Source: Hyphomicrobiales bacterium (GTDB taxonomy: Bacteria; Pseudomonadota; Alphaproteobacteria; Rhizobiales; Xanthobacteraceae). Taken from it: 64,000 nucleotides of DNA. Made by a program: the position numbers and the translations under genes. The first letter of the stretch is position 1. Each line of letters starts with the position of its first letter. Of the stretch, positions 1 to 8,779 are shown one piece after another. Below the pieces are notes generated by a model that was given only the letters and a program-made list of their open reading frames with translations, did not search any database and was not told the DNA's origin. Location: NCBI GenBank assembly GCA_017305535.1, contig JAFKKN010000010.1, positions 235,872-299,871 of the forward strand, read 5' to 3'.

Positions 1-330
1 CTCCCAGGGAAAGCCCATGCGGTCGAGCACGCCGGGTCCGAAATTCTCCACCAGCACGTCGCACTTTTTCATCAGCTCGGTCAGCACCTCCTTGCCTTGG
101 GCGTTTTTGGTGTCGAGCGTGATGGAGCGCTTGTTGTGATTGAGCATAGTGAAATACAGGCTGTCCACGTTCGGGATATCCTGCAATTGCCCGCGGGTGA
201 TGTCGCCCGCGCCGGGCCGCTCGACCTTGATCACGTCGGCGCCGAACCAGGCCAGAAGTTGCGTGCAGGTCGGGCCGGACTGAACGTGGGTGAAATCGAG
301 GATGCGAACGCCTTTCAGCGCTTGGTCCAT
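1..330 (-). CDS. frc: Formyl-CoA transferase, N-terminal part (cut by the window edge)
   Basis: The 110 residues visible are the N-terminus of a class III CoA transferase (CaiB/BaiF family). The stretches [34 protein letters not shown] and [11 protein letters not shown] match, from memory, alphaproteobacterial formyl-CoA:oxalate CoA-transferase closely. The enzyme moves CoA from formyl-CoA to oxalate in the cytoplasm, feeding oxalyl-CoA decarboxylase. The ATG at 330-328 is the natural start; an in-frame upstream ATG at about 345 would only add METIMDQ-like residues. The C-terminal three quarters, including the catalytic Asp region, lie outside the window. The GntR regulator encoded just upstream on the same strand is a plausible controller. 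A related CaiB-type transferase with another acyl-CoA substrate cannot be excluded. Confidence 0.88.
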   Translation of the reverse strand, partial: MDQALKGVRILDFTHVQSGPTCTQLLAWFGADVIKVERPGAGDITRGQLQDIPNVDSLYFTMLNHNKRSITLDTKNAQGKEVLTELMKKCDVLVENFGPGVLDRMGFPWE

Positions 331-377
331 GATCGTCTCCTGCATCAGAAGCGCCGGCGGCGGCAGCCCGGCAAGCC

Positions 378-1139
378 CTAGCCGAACAACTCGTCGCCAT
401 GGGTCTCGACATAGGCGGCGAGACCAAGGGTGTGATCGCGCGCGAATTTTTCCGCGAGCTCGGTCTTGCGTTCCTCGAGCGCGCCGATGATGGCGAGATG
501 TTCGGGCAGCGAGGCGGCGAGGCGCTCGGCCCGGCCGATGGTCAGTTGCCGATAGCCGCGCACGTGCAGCAGGATGCCGTTGGTCATGTTGATCAGCACC
601 TGAGACTCGCTAAGCGAGATCAGCGCCTGATGGAAGGCGATATTGGCCCTCGAGTATTCCTCGACATGGTCCTGCGGCAGCCGGTCCTTGTGAAAATCCT
701 TGAAGAAGTCGCGCAGCGCTGTGATGTCGCGCTTGCGGGCGGTCTGGGTGATCAGGCGGGCCGCCATGCTTTCCAGCGCCGCCCAGGCCCGGATCATGTC
801 GACGATCTCGGTCTTGGTCCGCCGCACCACCACAATGCCGCGGCGCGGCACCGACTTCACCAGCCCATCCTGTTCGAGCATCGCAATGGCTTCGCGGATC
901 GGCGTGCGACTGACCCCGAGCTTTTCCGACAGCGCCCTCTCGTCGAGCATGACCGGTTCGGGCGTGGTGTAGATGTCCATCTTGAGGATGGCTTCCTTGA
1001 GCGCGTCGTAGGCCTTGGTCTTGAAGCTGGTTTCGGGGGCGAGGCGAACGATTTCCATTTCGGTCTCAGTCGCGGGGCGGGCTTTTGTTTGACTGGTGGC
1101 AGGCATTGGGGTGTTCCCATCATGCAGTTCGATCTGCAT
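378..1139 (-). CDS. GntR-family transcriptional regulator with FCD ligand domain
   Basis: This is a 253-residue cytoplasmic DNA-binding regulator. A winged helix lies at about residues 40-105 ([19 protein letters not shown] is the recognition region, followed by the wing around PRRGIVVV). An all-helical FCD domain follows to the C-terminus, with the usual metal/ligand-type residues in NIAFHQALI and [12 protein letters not shown] regulators generally sense organic acids or acyl-type metabolites and often repress neighbouring catabolic genes and themselves. Its gene is 48 bp upstream of frc on the same strand, so control of oxalate/formyl-CoA metabolism is the likeliest role (inference). Palindromes suited to this family lie just upstream (1148-1157 and 1255-1264). 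A start at the ATG near 1106 or 1058 is possible because the first 30 residues are low-complexity and not part of the fold. Confidence 0.9.
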   Translation of the reverse strand: MQIELHDGNTPMPATSQTKARPATETEMEIVRLAPETSFKTKAYDALKEAILKMDIYTTPEPVMLDERALSEKLGVSRTPIREAIAMLEQDGLVKSVPRRGIVVVRRTKTEIVDMIRAWAALESMAARLITQTARKRDITALRDFFKDFHKDRLPQDHVEEYSRANIAFHQALISLSESQVLINMTNGILLHVRGYRQLTIGRAERLAASLPEHLAIIGALEERKTELAEKFARDHTLGLAAYVETHGDELFG

Positions 1140-1147
1140 TTCGTTCT

Positions 1148-1157
1148 TGGCATGCCA
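1148..1157. promoter_or_regulatory. Candidate GntR/FCD operator (TGGCATGCCA)
   Basis: TGGCATGCCA is a perfect 10-bp palindrome lying 9 bp upstream of the GntR start codon. It fits the TGG-N4-CCA form seen for FadR-type operators. Its position would block initiation of the regulator gene, so autoregulation is the simplest reading. This is motif evidence only. Confidence 0.4.
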
Positions 1158-1254
1158 GATACCAAAATGTCAACGCAATAAACATTATGAAATAACAGGC
1201 GCTTATAAAAAGGGTCGGATAGTGGACATGTTGAATAACGTAGGTATTGGAGTA

Positions 1255-1264
1255 TCGTATACCA
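1255..1264. promoter_or_regulatory. Candidate GntR/FCD operator around GTATAC
   Basis: TCGTATACCA has the TNGTATACNA form common to operators of FCD-type GntR regulators. It sits about 115 bp upstream of the GntR gene in the AT-richer spacer between that gene and the terminator of the ABC-transporter operon. It could be the main operator, with 1148-1157 as a secondary site. Confidence 0.4.
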
Positions 1265-1310
1265 GATAACGGCGCGCCAACGCCGCTTTATCCGTCAAAG
1301 GGGCGCCTCA

Positions 1311-1345
1311 AAAAGAAGACGTCCGCCCCGAGGGGCGGACGTCTT
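1311..1345 (-). terminator. Rho-independent terminator of the first HAAT operon
   Basis: A 13-14 bp GC-rich perfect hairpin (arms 1316-1329 and 1332-1345) lies 30 bp beyond the stop codon of the minus-strand binding-protein gene. On that strand it is followed by TTCTTTTT. It separates the transporter operon from the GntR/frc genes. Confidence 0.85.
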
Positions 1346-1374
1346 TGCGTTTGCGATTGTTAAGAACGGCGGCC

Positions 1375-2523
1375 TTACTTGGCGAGCCGGAATTTGCCGC
1401 CTTCGACCTTGATCAGGAACGCCGAGCGCTCGTCATAGCCGTTGTGGTCGGTTGGGCTCATGTTTGACAGGCCGTTATTGAGATAGATCTGCTTGCCGTT
1501 TTCCAGTGCATCGCGCAGCGCGGCGCGGAATTCCGGCGTGCCCGGCTTGCCGGCCTTGAGCGCGGCCGGCATTGCGTTCTCCACCAGCACCATCGAGTCC
1601 CAAAGGTGTGCGCCGAACGCGGCGGGATCTTCCTTGTGCAGCGCCTTGTAAGCGGCGATGAACTTCTCCGGCGCGGGACGGAACGGGCTGTCCTTCGGCA
1701 GGTCGTCGACGATGGTGAAGGCTTCGCCGGTGTATTCCGCGCCTTCGACATCCTTGCCGCCGAGTTTGATGAACTCGTTGGTGGCGACGCCATGGGTCTG
1801 GTAGATCGGACCTTTGTAGCCGCGCTCGCGGAGCGCCTTCTGCGGCAGCACCGCCGGCGTGCCCGCCGCCGCGATGAACACTGCGTCCGGCTTGGAGGCG
1901 ATGATCTTCAGCACCTGTCCGGTGACGCTGGCGTCGTTACGCGCGTAGACCTCATGCGTTGTCAGTTCGATGCCGGCCTTCGGCGCTTCCGCCTTCAGCA
2001 CGTTGTAGTAGCCCTCGCCATAGCCGTCCGAGAAGCCGATATAGCCGAGCTTCTTCACGCCGGTCTTGGCGATGTGCTTGAGGATCGCGGTCGCCATGAT
2101 GTCGTCGTTCGGCACCACCTTGAAGACCCACTTCTTCTTGTCGTCCATCGGCTGCACCAGCACGGCGGCGGCGGCGAGCGTCAGCAGCGGAGTCTTGGCT
2201 TCGGCGGCGATGTCGATTAGCGGCAGCGATACCGGCGTCAACGAGGAGCCGACCAGCACGTCGACCTTTTCCTCCGAGATCATCTTGCGGGCGTTCTGCG
2301 CCGCCTTGGTCGGATCGGATTCGTCGTCGAGTGCGATGTAGGTGACTTTCTGCCCGGCGATTTCCTTCGGCAGGATCGGCACGGTCTTGCTCTGTGGCTG
2401 TCCGAGCGCGGCGCCGGGGCCGGATGCGCTCATGGTGATGCCGACTTTAAGCTGTGCATGCGCGCTGCCGGCGGTGAGCGCGGCCGCCGCCAATGCGATG
2501 AGCCAGGTTTTCGTTCGTAGCAT
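1375..2523 (-). CDS. HAAT-type ABC transporter periplasmic substrate-binding protein
   Basis: The 382-residue protein has a classical signal peptide (basic N-terminus, LIALAAAALTAGSAHA, predicted cleavage after AHA) and a LivK/Peripla_BP_6 fold. The mature part opens with LKVGITMSASGPGAALG and includes the typical DDESDPTKAAQNARKMISEEKVD segment. It would bind the ligand in the periplasm and hand it to the LivH/LivM permease encoded just upstream in transcription order. It is the last gene of a four-gene minus-strand operon, 26 bp after livF, and is followed by a strong terminator. The ligand cannot be read from the sequence. In this bacterial group such proteins often bind aromatic or short organic acids instead of amino acids, and the nearby frc makes a carboxylate plausible. 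Confidence 0.9.
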   Translation of the reverse strand: MLRTKTWLIALAAAALTAGSAHAQLKVGITMSASGPGAALGQPQSKTVPILPKEIAGQKVTYIALDDESDPTKAAQNARKMISEEKVDVLVGSSLTPVSLPLIDIAAEAKTPLLTLAAAAVLVQPMDDKKKWVFKVVPNDDIMATAILKHIAKTGVKKLGYIGFSDGYGEGYYNVLKAEAPKAGIELTTHEVYARNDASVTGQVLKIIASKPDAVFIAAAGTPAVLPQKALRERGYKGPIYQTHGVATNEFIKLGGKDVEGAEYTGEAFTIVDDLPKDSPFRPAPEKFIAAYKALHKEDPAAFGAHLWDSMVLVENAMPAALKAGKPGTPEFRAALRDALENGKQIYLNNGLSNMSPTDHNGYDERSAFLIKVEGGKFRLAK

Positions 2524-2549
2524 GACGTCCTCCCTTGGTTTTTGCGAGT

Positions 2550-3275
2550 TTAGTAGTCGTTGCCGCCGAGGCCGAGATAACTTTCGACCAATCTGGCATC
2601 CTGGGCGATCTCGGCGGGCGAGCCCTGCGTGGTGATCGCGCCGAGTTCCATGACGTAAGCGTAATCCGCGACCTGCAATGCCGCGCGCGCGTTCTGTTCG
2701 ACCAGCAGGATGGACACGCCGCTCGCGCGCAACTCGGTGAGAATCTGGAAGATGTCGCGGACGATGCGCGGCGCGAGCCCAAGGCTCGGCTCATCGAGCA
2801 TCAGAAGTCGCGGCCGCGCCATCAGCGCGCGGCCCATCGCCAGCATTTGGCGTTCGCCGCCGGAGAGAGTGCCGGCCAGTTGCTGGCGACGCTCCTTGAG
2901 GCGGGGGAATTGCGCGAATACCTGCTCCAGCGTCTGGTTGCGCTCGGCGCGTGAGCGACGGATGCCGCCGAGCAGGAGATTGTCCTCCACCGGCATGTCG
3001 GCGAACAGTTCGCGCCGCTCTGGCACGAGACACAGGCCTTGCTGCACGCGGGCTTCGAGCGAGACCGTCGTGATCGGCTTGTCGCGAAACGCGATCGTGC
3101 CGCGCGCGTTGAGTAGGCCCATCAGCGCGTTGAGCAGCGTGGTTTTGCCGGCGCCGTTGGCACCGATCACCGTCACCAGCGCGCCTTCCGTCACCTTGAT
3201 CGAGACGTTGTGCACGACTTCGGCGCGGCCATAGGCGACGCACAGGTCGCGAACGTCGAGCAGCGGCGCGGTCAT
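2550..3275 (-). CDS. livF: HAAT ABC transporter ATP-binding protein, LivF type
   Basis: This 241-residue cytoplasmic ATPase has a complete set of ABC motifs: Walker A GANGAGKTTLL near residue 37, signature LSGGERQM near residue 137, Walker B LLMLDEPSLGL near residue 157 and the switch histidine replaced by Gln in LLVEQN, which is normal for LivF. It pairs with the LivG domain of the upstream fusion protein to power uptake. Its start overlaps the end of the fusion gene by 4 bp, which indicates translational coupling. Confidence 0.93.
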   Translation of the reverse strand: MTAPLLDVRDLCVAYGRAEVVHNVSIKVTEGALVTVIGANGAGKTTLLNALMGLLNARGTIAFRDKPITTVSLEARVQQGLCLVPERRELFADMPVEDNLLLGGIRRSRAERNQTLEQVFAQFPRLKERRQQLAGTLSGGERQMLAMGRALMARPRLLMLDEPSLGLAPRIVRDIFQILTELRASGVSILLVEQNARAALQVADYAYVMELGAITTQGSPAEIAQDARLVESYLGLGGNDY

Positions 3276-5044
3276 GACACGCCTCCGAGATAGGCTTCCA
3301 GCACCGCCGGGTTTTTCCGGATATCGGCGGGGACGCCTTCCGCGATCTTGGTGCCGAAGTCGAGCACCACGAGATGGTCGGCGAGGCTCATGACGAAATC
3401 CATGTCGTGCTCGACCAAGAGCACGCTGACGCCTTCGCTGCGCACTTCACGTAGCAGTTTGGCGAGCGCTTTCTTCTCGCCGACGCGCAAGCCTGCGGCC
3501 GGCTCATCCAGCAGCAGCAGGATCGGGTTGAGACAGAGCGCGCGCGCCACCTCGACAAGGCGCAACTGGCCGAGCGCCAGCGTTCCGGCCGGCTGCATCG
3601 CGACATCGGCGAGGCCGACGCGCTCCAACTGCCGCCGCGCGGTGGCGAACAGCATCGCTTCCTCGGCGCGATCGAGCTTGAGCATGGCGCGAAAGACGCC
3701 GGCGTGGCCGAGCAGGTTGGCGCCGAGCGCGACGTTCTCGATCACGCTCATGTCGGGGACGATCTCGACATGCTGGAAGGTGCGACCGAGCCCGAGCGCC
3801 GCCGCGCGCTGTGGCGTCTGTGTCTGTAGCGGATGACCTTCGAAGGCGATTGCGCCCGATGTCAGCGGCAGAGCGCCGGTGATGAGGTTGAAGGTCGTGC
3901 TTTTCCCCGCGCCGTTGGGGCCGATCAGGCCGATGATGCGGCTGCTCTCCACCTCGAAGTTCACGTCGTTGACCGCAACGAGACCGCCGAAGGTTTTTCG
4001 CGCGTCCTGAACTTGCAACAGGCGAACGCCGGGCGCGGGCAGCACCTTGGTCGGAAGCTGGTTGCCATCGCGCGGCGTCGGTGGCTTGGGTGGTGGCGGC
4101 GGGCCGAACAGGATCGGCCAAAGTCCGTTGCTGGCGGTCTGCAAAACCAATACGAGCACCGCGCCATAGGCGATGGACTCGAAATTACCGGTGTGGCCGA
4201 ACAGCCAGGGCAGCAGGTTCTGTAACTGGTCGCGCAGGACGGTGATGCCGGCCGCGCCGAGGATCGCGCCATAGACGCGGCCCGCGCCGCCGAGCACCGC
4301 CATCAGCAGATATTCGGTGCCGGCGACCACGCCGAATGGGCCGGGCGACACCGAGCGCTGGAAATGCGCGTAGAGCCAGCCGGCGAGGCCGGCGAGCATC
4401 GCGGCGTAGACGAACACCATCAGCTTGGCGCCGGCGGTGTTGACGCCGAAGGCTTCAGCCGCGCGCGTGCTGCGGCGAAGCGCGCGAACGGCGCGGCCGA
4501 CGCGGCCGTTCAGCAGGTTCTGCGTTGCGATCACCGCGAGGACGACGGCGACCCACACCACGACAAAGTATTCCTTCGGGTCGATCAGTTGATGGCTACC
4601 GACGCGCAGCGCCGGAATGCCGGGCAGGCCGTCATGCGCGCCGAGCCAACTGATGTTGCCGAACAGATAGAAGAACGCGATGCCCCAGGCGATGGTTGCC
4701 AGCGGCAGGTAGTGGCCCGACAGCCGTACCGTCACCGCGCCGACCGCGGCGGCAATCGCCATTGTCACCAGCAGCGCGACCGGCAACGTCAGCCACGGCG
4801 AGATACCGAAGTGCACCGTCAGCACGCCGGTGGTGTAGGCCCCGAAACCGACGAAGGCGGATTGGCCGAACGATGTCATGCCGCCGACGCCGGTGAGCAG
4901 CACGAGGCCGATGGCGACCAAGCTCGAGATGCCGATATAGTTAAACAGCGTTACCCAATAGTCCGGCAGCCAGCCGGTGAACGGCGCGATCAGCAGGACC
5001 GCCGCGACGATCGGCGGTGCGAAGGACCGGAGCGCGGTCATCAT
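3272..5044 (-). CDS. HAAT transporter permease-ATPase fusion (LivM-LivG)
   Basis: The 590-residue polypeptide joins two normally separate subunits. Residues 1-310 are a LivM permease with about nine membrane segments and the BPD_transp_2 signature around LTGVGGMTSFGQSAFVGFGA. A proline-rich linker (GPPPPPKPPTPRDG, about residues 315-330) leads into a LivG ATPase with Walker A GPNGAGKSTTFN, signature LALGQLRLVEVARAL and Walker B LLLLDEPAAGL. The ABC signature reads LALGQ in place of LSGGQ, a common LivG variant. The gene overlaps livH and livF by 4 bp each. The linker is intact and no stop or frameshift is visible, so the fusion is real and not an assembly error. Similar fusions are known in rhizobial HAAT systems. 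Confidence 0.92.
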   Translation of the reverse strand: MMTALRSFAPPIVAAVLLIAPFTGWLPDYWVTLFNYIGISSLVAIGLVLLTGVGGMTSFGQSAFVGFGAYTTGVLTVHFGISPWLTLPVALLVTMAIAAAVGAVTVRLSGHYLPLATIAWGIAFFYLFGNISWLGAHDGLPGIPALRVGSHQLIDPKEYFVVVWVAVVLAVIATQNLLNGRVGRAVRALRRSTRAAEAFGVNTAGAKLMVFVYAAMLAGLAGWLYAHFQRSVSPGPFGVVAGTEYLLMAVLGGAGRVYGAILGAAGITVLRDQLQNLLPWLFGHTGNFESIAYGAVLVLVLQTASNGLWPILFGPPPPPKPPTPRDGNQLPTKVLPAPGVRLLQVQDARKTFGGLVAVNDVNFEVESSRIIGLIGPNGAGKSTTFNLITGALPLTSGAIAFEGHPLQTQTPQRAAALGLGRTFQHVEIVPDMSVIENVALGANLLGHAGVFRAMLKLDRAEEAMLFATARRQLERVGLADVAMQPAGTLALGQLRLVEVARALCLNPILLLLDEPAAGLRVGEKKALAKLLREVRSEGVSVLLVEHDMDFVMSLADHLVVLDFGTKIAEGVPADIRKNPAVLEAYLGGVS

Positions 5045-6078
5045 TCCGATTCCTCATGATAGGGCGCGTAGATCGAACGCCACGCCAGCACCGGAATGAT
5101 CAGGGTGAAGACCAGCACTTCCTTGAAGTTGCTGGCCCAGAACGAGAACAGCGCTTCGGCGAAGCCGACGCCGAGGGCCGCAATCACCGTCAGCGGATAG
5201 CTCACCAGTCCGCCGATGATGGCGGCGACGAACGCTTTCAGGCCGATCAGGAAGCCCGAGTCGTAGAACACCGTCATCAATGGGCCGACCAGAATGCCGG
5301 ACACCGCGCCGAGCAGCGCGGCGATGGCGAACGAGAATTGTCCGGCCACCGATGTCGGGATGCCGACCAGCCGTGCGCCGATCCGGTTCGACGAACAGGC
5401 GCGCAACGCCTTGCCGAGCAGGGTGCGGCCGAAGAACAGCGCGAACAGCACCAGCAGCACGGCGGTCACGATCAGCACCGCCACGCTTTGGCCGGTGACG
5501 ACGAGATCGCCGAGAGAGAACGACGCCGACGACAGTGGCGTAGTGCCGCTCCCTTCCGGTCCGAAGAACACCAACCCCAATCCGATCAGCGAGAAGTGCA
5601 CGCCGAACGCCGCCATTAACAACACCAGCACTGTGGAATGCGCCAGCGGCTCGAAGGCGATGCGATAGATCATCGGTCCCATCGGCGTGATCAGCGCGAT
5701 GGCGAGCAGGATGTTGACGACCTGGCCGAGCTTCATCGGCGCCAGCGCCTGCGTCAGCAATAGGAGCGCGACGGGAAGGGCGAGGTCGAACACCGCGATG
5801 CGGAGAATGCGTTTCCAGGTCAGGTCACGGAAATGCCACACGATGTCGGAAATCGCCGCAAGAATCCCGAGCGCCAAAAGCAGCCACGGCGTCGACGGCG
5901 CGATGCCGTGTTCGAGCGCCGCGACCGTGAGCGCGGCAAACGCCACGAACTCGCCCTGCGGCACGAAGATCACGCGCGTCACCGCGAACACCAGCACCAG
6001 CGCGATGGCCACCAGCGCATAGACCGCGCCGTTGATGACGCCGTCCTGAAGCAGGAACAGGAATATCGTCGTGTCCAC
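5041..6078 (-). CDS. livH: HAAT ABC transporter permease, LivH type
   Basis: This is a hydrophobic inner-membrane protein with about eight membrane helices. The LivH features are QDGVINGAVYALVAIALVLV near the start, followed by VPQGEFVAFAALT. I place the start at GTG 6078 because AGGGGGA lies 9 bases upstream and the family begins at this point. The in-frame ATG at 6159 would add 27 polar residues with no homology. At about 345 residues the protein is longer than E. coli LivH (about 308) because of an extra segment around residues 70-120. It is the first gene of the operon livH-livMG-livF-binding protein. Confidence 0.9.
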   Translation of the reverse strand: MDTTIFLFLLQDGVINGAVYALVAIALVLVFAVTRVIFVPQGEFVAFAALTVAALEHGIAPSTPWLLLALGILAAISDIVWHFRDLTWKRILRIAVFDLALPVALLLLTQALAPMKLGQVVNILLAIALITPMGPMIYRIAFEPLAHSTVLVLLMAAFGVHFSLIGLGLVFFGPEGSGTTPLSSASFSLGDLVVTGQSVAVLIVTAVLLVLFALFFGRTLLGKALRACSSNRIGARLVGIPTSVAGQFSFAIAALLGAVSGILVGPLMTVFYDSGFLIGLKAFVAAIIGGLVSYPLTVIAALGVGFAEALFSFWASNFKEVLVFTLIIPVLAWRSIYAPYHEESE

Positions 6079-6229
6079 CCGCGTTCGTCCCCCTGGATCG
6101 TGGCCCGGGGCGATCCCCAACGCCCGAGCTTGATCTTGTTGCCGGCTAAAATTCACCAACCGCTCGTTTAATTCAAGAGCTTAATTGGTCGAATTCCCAA
6201 CCCCGCGCCAAGGTTGGCCTGAGGGACTG

Positions 6230-7450
6230 TTAGTGCGCAAGCGCTTTGAAGCGGACCGGCAGCGAGCCGATGCAACGTAACGTATTGTTGAGCTTGCGGA
6301 TTGGCTCGCTTGTGAGTTCGATCACATCGACCCGTTTCAACAGCGCGGTAAGGATCAACTCCACCTCCAGCCGTGCGACCAATTGGCCGACGCAGCTATG
6401 AATGCCGGCGCCGAATGCGACATGGCCGATCGGGCGACGGCGGATGTCGAAGCGTTCCGGCTCCGGGAATTTGCGATGGTCGCGGTTGGCCGCGCCGAGA
6501 AACAGCAAGACCTTCTGACCTTCGGGAATCGTCGTGCCGGCAACCTCCACCTCGCGCGTCGTGGTGCGGAAGAAGGTCTGCACCGGCGATTCCCAGCGCA
6601 GCACTTCGTCAAAGGACTGCCGGATCAGCGAAGGATCGTTACGCAGCGCGCGCCACTGCTCGGGATGGGTTGCGAAGGCGTAGATGGCATTGGCAATGCC
6701 GTTGACGGTGGTGTCGAGCCCGGCGGTCAGCATCGAGCGCACCAGCGTTGCTGCTTCCTCGGCATCGATCTCGCCGGCATCGAATGCGTCCCAGACCTGC
6801 GATCCGAAGCCGCCCGGGCGCAGCATATCGCGCGAGCATTGATCGTAGATCCATTGCACCACCGGTTTGGCGTTGGCGACGGATTCCTGGAAGATCGCGT
6901 TGGGCGGACCGAAGGAGTTGAACACCATATTGCCGAACGGCAGCAGGTTCTCGCGACCCTCGGGACGCAACCCGACGGCGTCGGGAAACACATGTAACGG
7001 GAAGACCTCCGCGAGATCCTTGATGGCGTCGATCTCGCCTTTCGCGACCACTGTCTCCGCGAGAGCTTCGGCGCGCGCCGTGAAGGTTTCTCGGACCTGC
7101 CGCATCGCCGCCGGCGACAGAATTCGGCTCATCACCGACCGCGTCCGGGTATGGATCGGCGGGTCGACTTCCAGCAGTTTGCTCGGTGGCCGCCATGATT
7201 TGACCTTGGCGAAATCCTCGATGCCGGCGCCGCGTCCGGAACAGAACGTCTCCCAATCCATCAAGGATGCCTGTACCTCGGCGTGCCGGGCCATGCCGTA
7301 GACACCGTAGCGGTCGAGCCAGAACACCGGGGCGATTTCGCGCAGTTCCTCGTGAAAATCATAGGGATTCCCGAGAAACGTGTCGGAGAACGGATCGATA
7401 TTCGTCACCGGACATGCCGGGAGTTGGGCCGAATGAATCGGTTGTGTCAT
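6230..7450 (-). CDS. Cytochrome P450, CYP199A-like
   Basis: The 406-residue soluble class I P450 has the I-helix motif AGLDTTVNGI, the ExxR motif in DEVLRWES, the PERFD meander and the haem-binding loop FGAGIHSCVGQLVARLE with the ligand Cys. From memory it is strongly similar to CYP199A2/A4 of Rhodopseudomonas (SSRG/CSGRGAG, SWRPPSKLLEVDPPIHTRTR, SPVQTFFRTTTR). That family O-demethylates or oxidises para-substituted benzoates such as 4-methoxybenzoate. Electron partners (a [2Fe-2S] ferredoxin and its reductase) are not next to it and must be elsewhere. It stands alone on the minus strand between the two HAAT transporters, which may import its aromatic acid substrates (inference). Confidence 0.92.
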   Translation of the reverse strand: MTQPIHSAQLPACPVTNIDPFSDTFLGNPYDFHEELREIAPVFWLDRYGVYGMARHAEVQASLMDWETFCSGRGAGIEDFAKVKSWRPPSKLLEVDPPIHTRTRSVMSRILSPAAMRQVRETFTARAEALAETVVAKGEIDAIKDLAEVFPLHVFPDAVGLRPEGRENLLPFGNMVFNSFGPPNAIFQESVANAKPVVQWIYDQCSRDMLRPGGFGSQVWDAFDAGEIDAEEAATLVRSMLTAGLDTTVNGIANAIYAFATHPEQWRALRNDPSLIRQSFDEVLRWESPVQTFFRTTTREVEVAGTTIPEGQKVLLFLGAANRDHRKFPEPERFDIRRRPIGHVAFGAGIHSCVGQLVARLEVELILTALLKRVDVIELTSEPIRKLNNTLRCIGSLPVRFKALAH

Positions 7451-7642
7451 GGCGATGAACCGCTGCGATGAGTTCCAGAACGGAGCCGGAGCTGCCTTCT
7501 TAAATCACCATGCTTAAGTGGGTTGCGTCCCGCTGTCTGTCGCAAGCGATTGTGACGGGACGGCCGGGATAGTCCCGCAGTGTAACTTTCATCCGGGTAG
7601 CGATTAGCCTAGATTGAAGAAAATTCTGCGGAGGAAACCGGC

Positions 7643-8509
7643 ATGCCCGGCGGTTCGCGTGACAGTTCCGGACCTTGGCCGGAGCGACGGACGAAGACCG
7701 TGATGGACGGCTTCGAACAGGCCGTGCTGCACGTCGGTCGTCCGGCGTTTCCTGACGCGTTGATGGCGCACCTTCGTCATGTCGCCGCGGTCGATCACTG
7801 CATGGTCTTTGCCTTCGCCAACGATCACGACGCGCAATGCCTGTTGACCGCCGGCGACATCACGATCGGCGAGGATCTCGGTTCAGCCTATGCCGGTCAT
7901 TTCCATGCCAGCGATCCCAACAAGGATATCATTTTCCAGCGACCGTGCGGCGACAGCGCTGTCCTGATGCCTTTCGTCGCGCGCCGGATGTATCGTCGCG
8001 ACTACTGCAAGCTTTTCTTCGATGACTCCGGGATTGTCGACAAATTCGCGACGGCGCTCTGGCATGAAGGCGTTTGCATCTATGCCAATTTCTATCGTCT
8101 CGAGACCGGTGGAAGGTACACCGAGCAACAGGTGGCCGCGCTCAATCGTGCCAGTCCGCAAGTGGTGGCGGCGATCACCCGACATTGCCAGCTGATCCTC
8201 GAAGCCCAGCCGCGTCATCGATCCGATGGCGCGGGGCTTCTGGCGCAGGCGTTTGCCGGACCGCCGCTCGGTGCCCTGACATCCCGGGAGCGCGATGTCT
8301 GCATGAACATTCTTCAGGGGCTAAGTTCGGAGGCGATTGCGTTCAAACTCGCGATCAGCCTCAACAGCGTGTTGACCTATCGACGGCGCGCTTACCAGCG
8401 GCTCGGCATTACGTCGCAGAACGAACTGTTTTCGCTGGTGATGACGCAGCTTGCGGTCGATCGTCGAAACGCGATCCGTGCGATTCTTCCAGGCGGCGTG
8501 CTCAACTAG
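7643..8509 (+). CDS. LuxR-type (GerE helix-turn-helix) transcriptional regulator
   Basis: This 288-residue protein has a C-terminal LuxR/FixJ helix-turn-helix at about residues 210-270, recognisable from LTSRERDVCMNILQGLSSEA and SLNSVLTYRRRAYQRLGI. The N-terminal 200 residues contain no receiver aspartate pocket and no clear acyl-homoserine-lactone pocket, so the signal is unknown. It is divergent from the P450 gene across a 192-bp spacer and directly upstream of the second HAAT operon in the same direction. Control of one or both is likely from position (inference). Confidence 0.85.
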   Translation: MPGGSRDSSGPWPERRTKTVMDGFEQAVLHVGRPAFPDALMAHLRHVAAVDHCMVFAFANDHDAQCLLTAGDITIGEDLGSAYAGHFHASDPNKDIIFQRPCGDSAVLMPFVARRMYRRDYCKLFFDDSGIVDKFATALWHEGVCIYANFYRLETGGRYTEQQVAALNRASPQVVAAITRHCQLILEAQPRHRSDGAGLLAQAFAGPPLGALTSRERDVCMNILQGLSSEAIAFKLAISLNSVLTYRRRAYQRLGITSQNELFSLVMTQLAVDRRNAIRAILPGGVLN

Positions 8510-8779
8510 ATGACATCGGCGATTATGTCGGCTTGCGGAATATGCAGTCGGTGCGTCGGTATCAAACCGTTTCCGCCCTTCGTGCGTCGGATCGTCATGG
8601 TTGAGAGGTTATTTGACGCCGCCGGTCAAAGATGTCTAAATTTTGCCAAACGCGCGAAGGCGCCGCCGCGAATGGATCGATGATTCACCTCGCGTGGCCG
8701 CCATATCGACGCGGGCACATAAACCAAGAAAATTGCCGACGTGGCAGCGCCATGTCGGAGCAAGAGGGAGGAAATCTGG

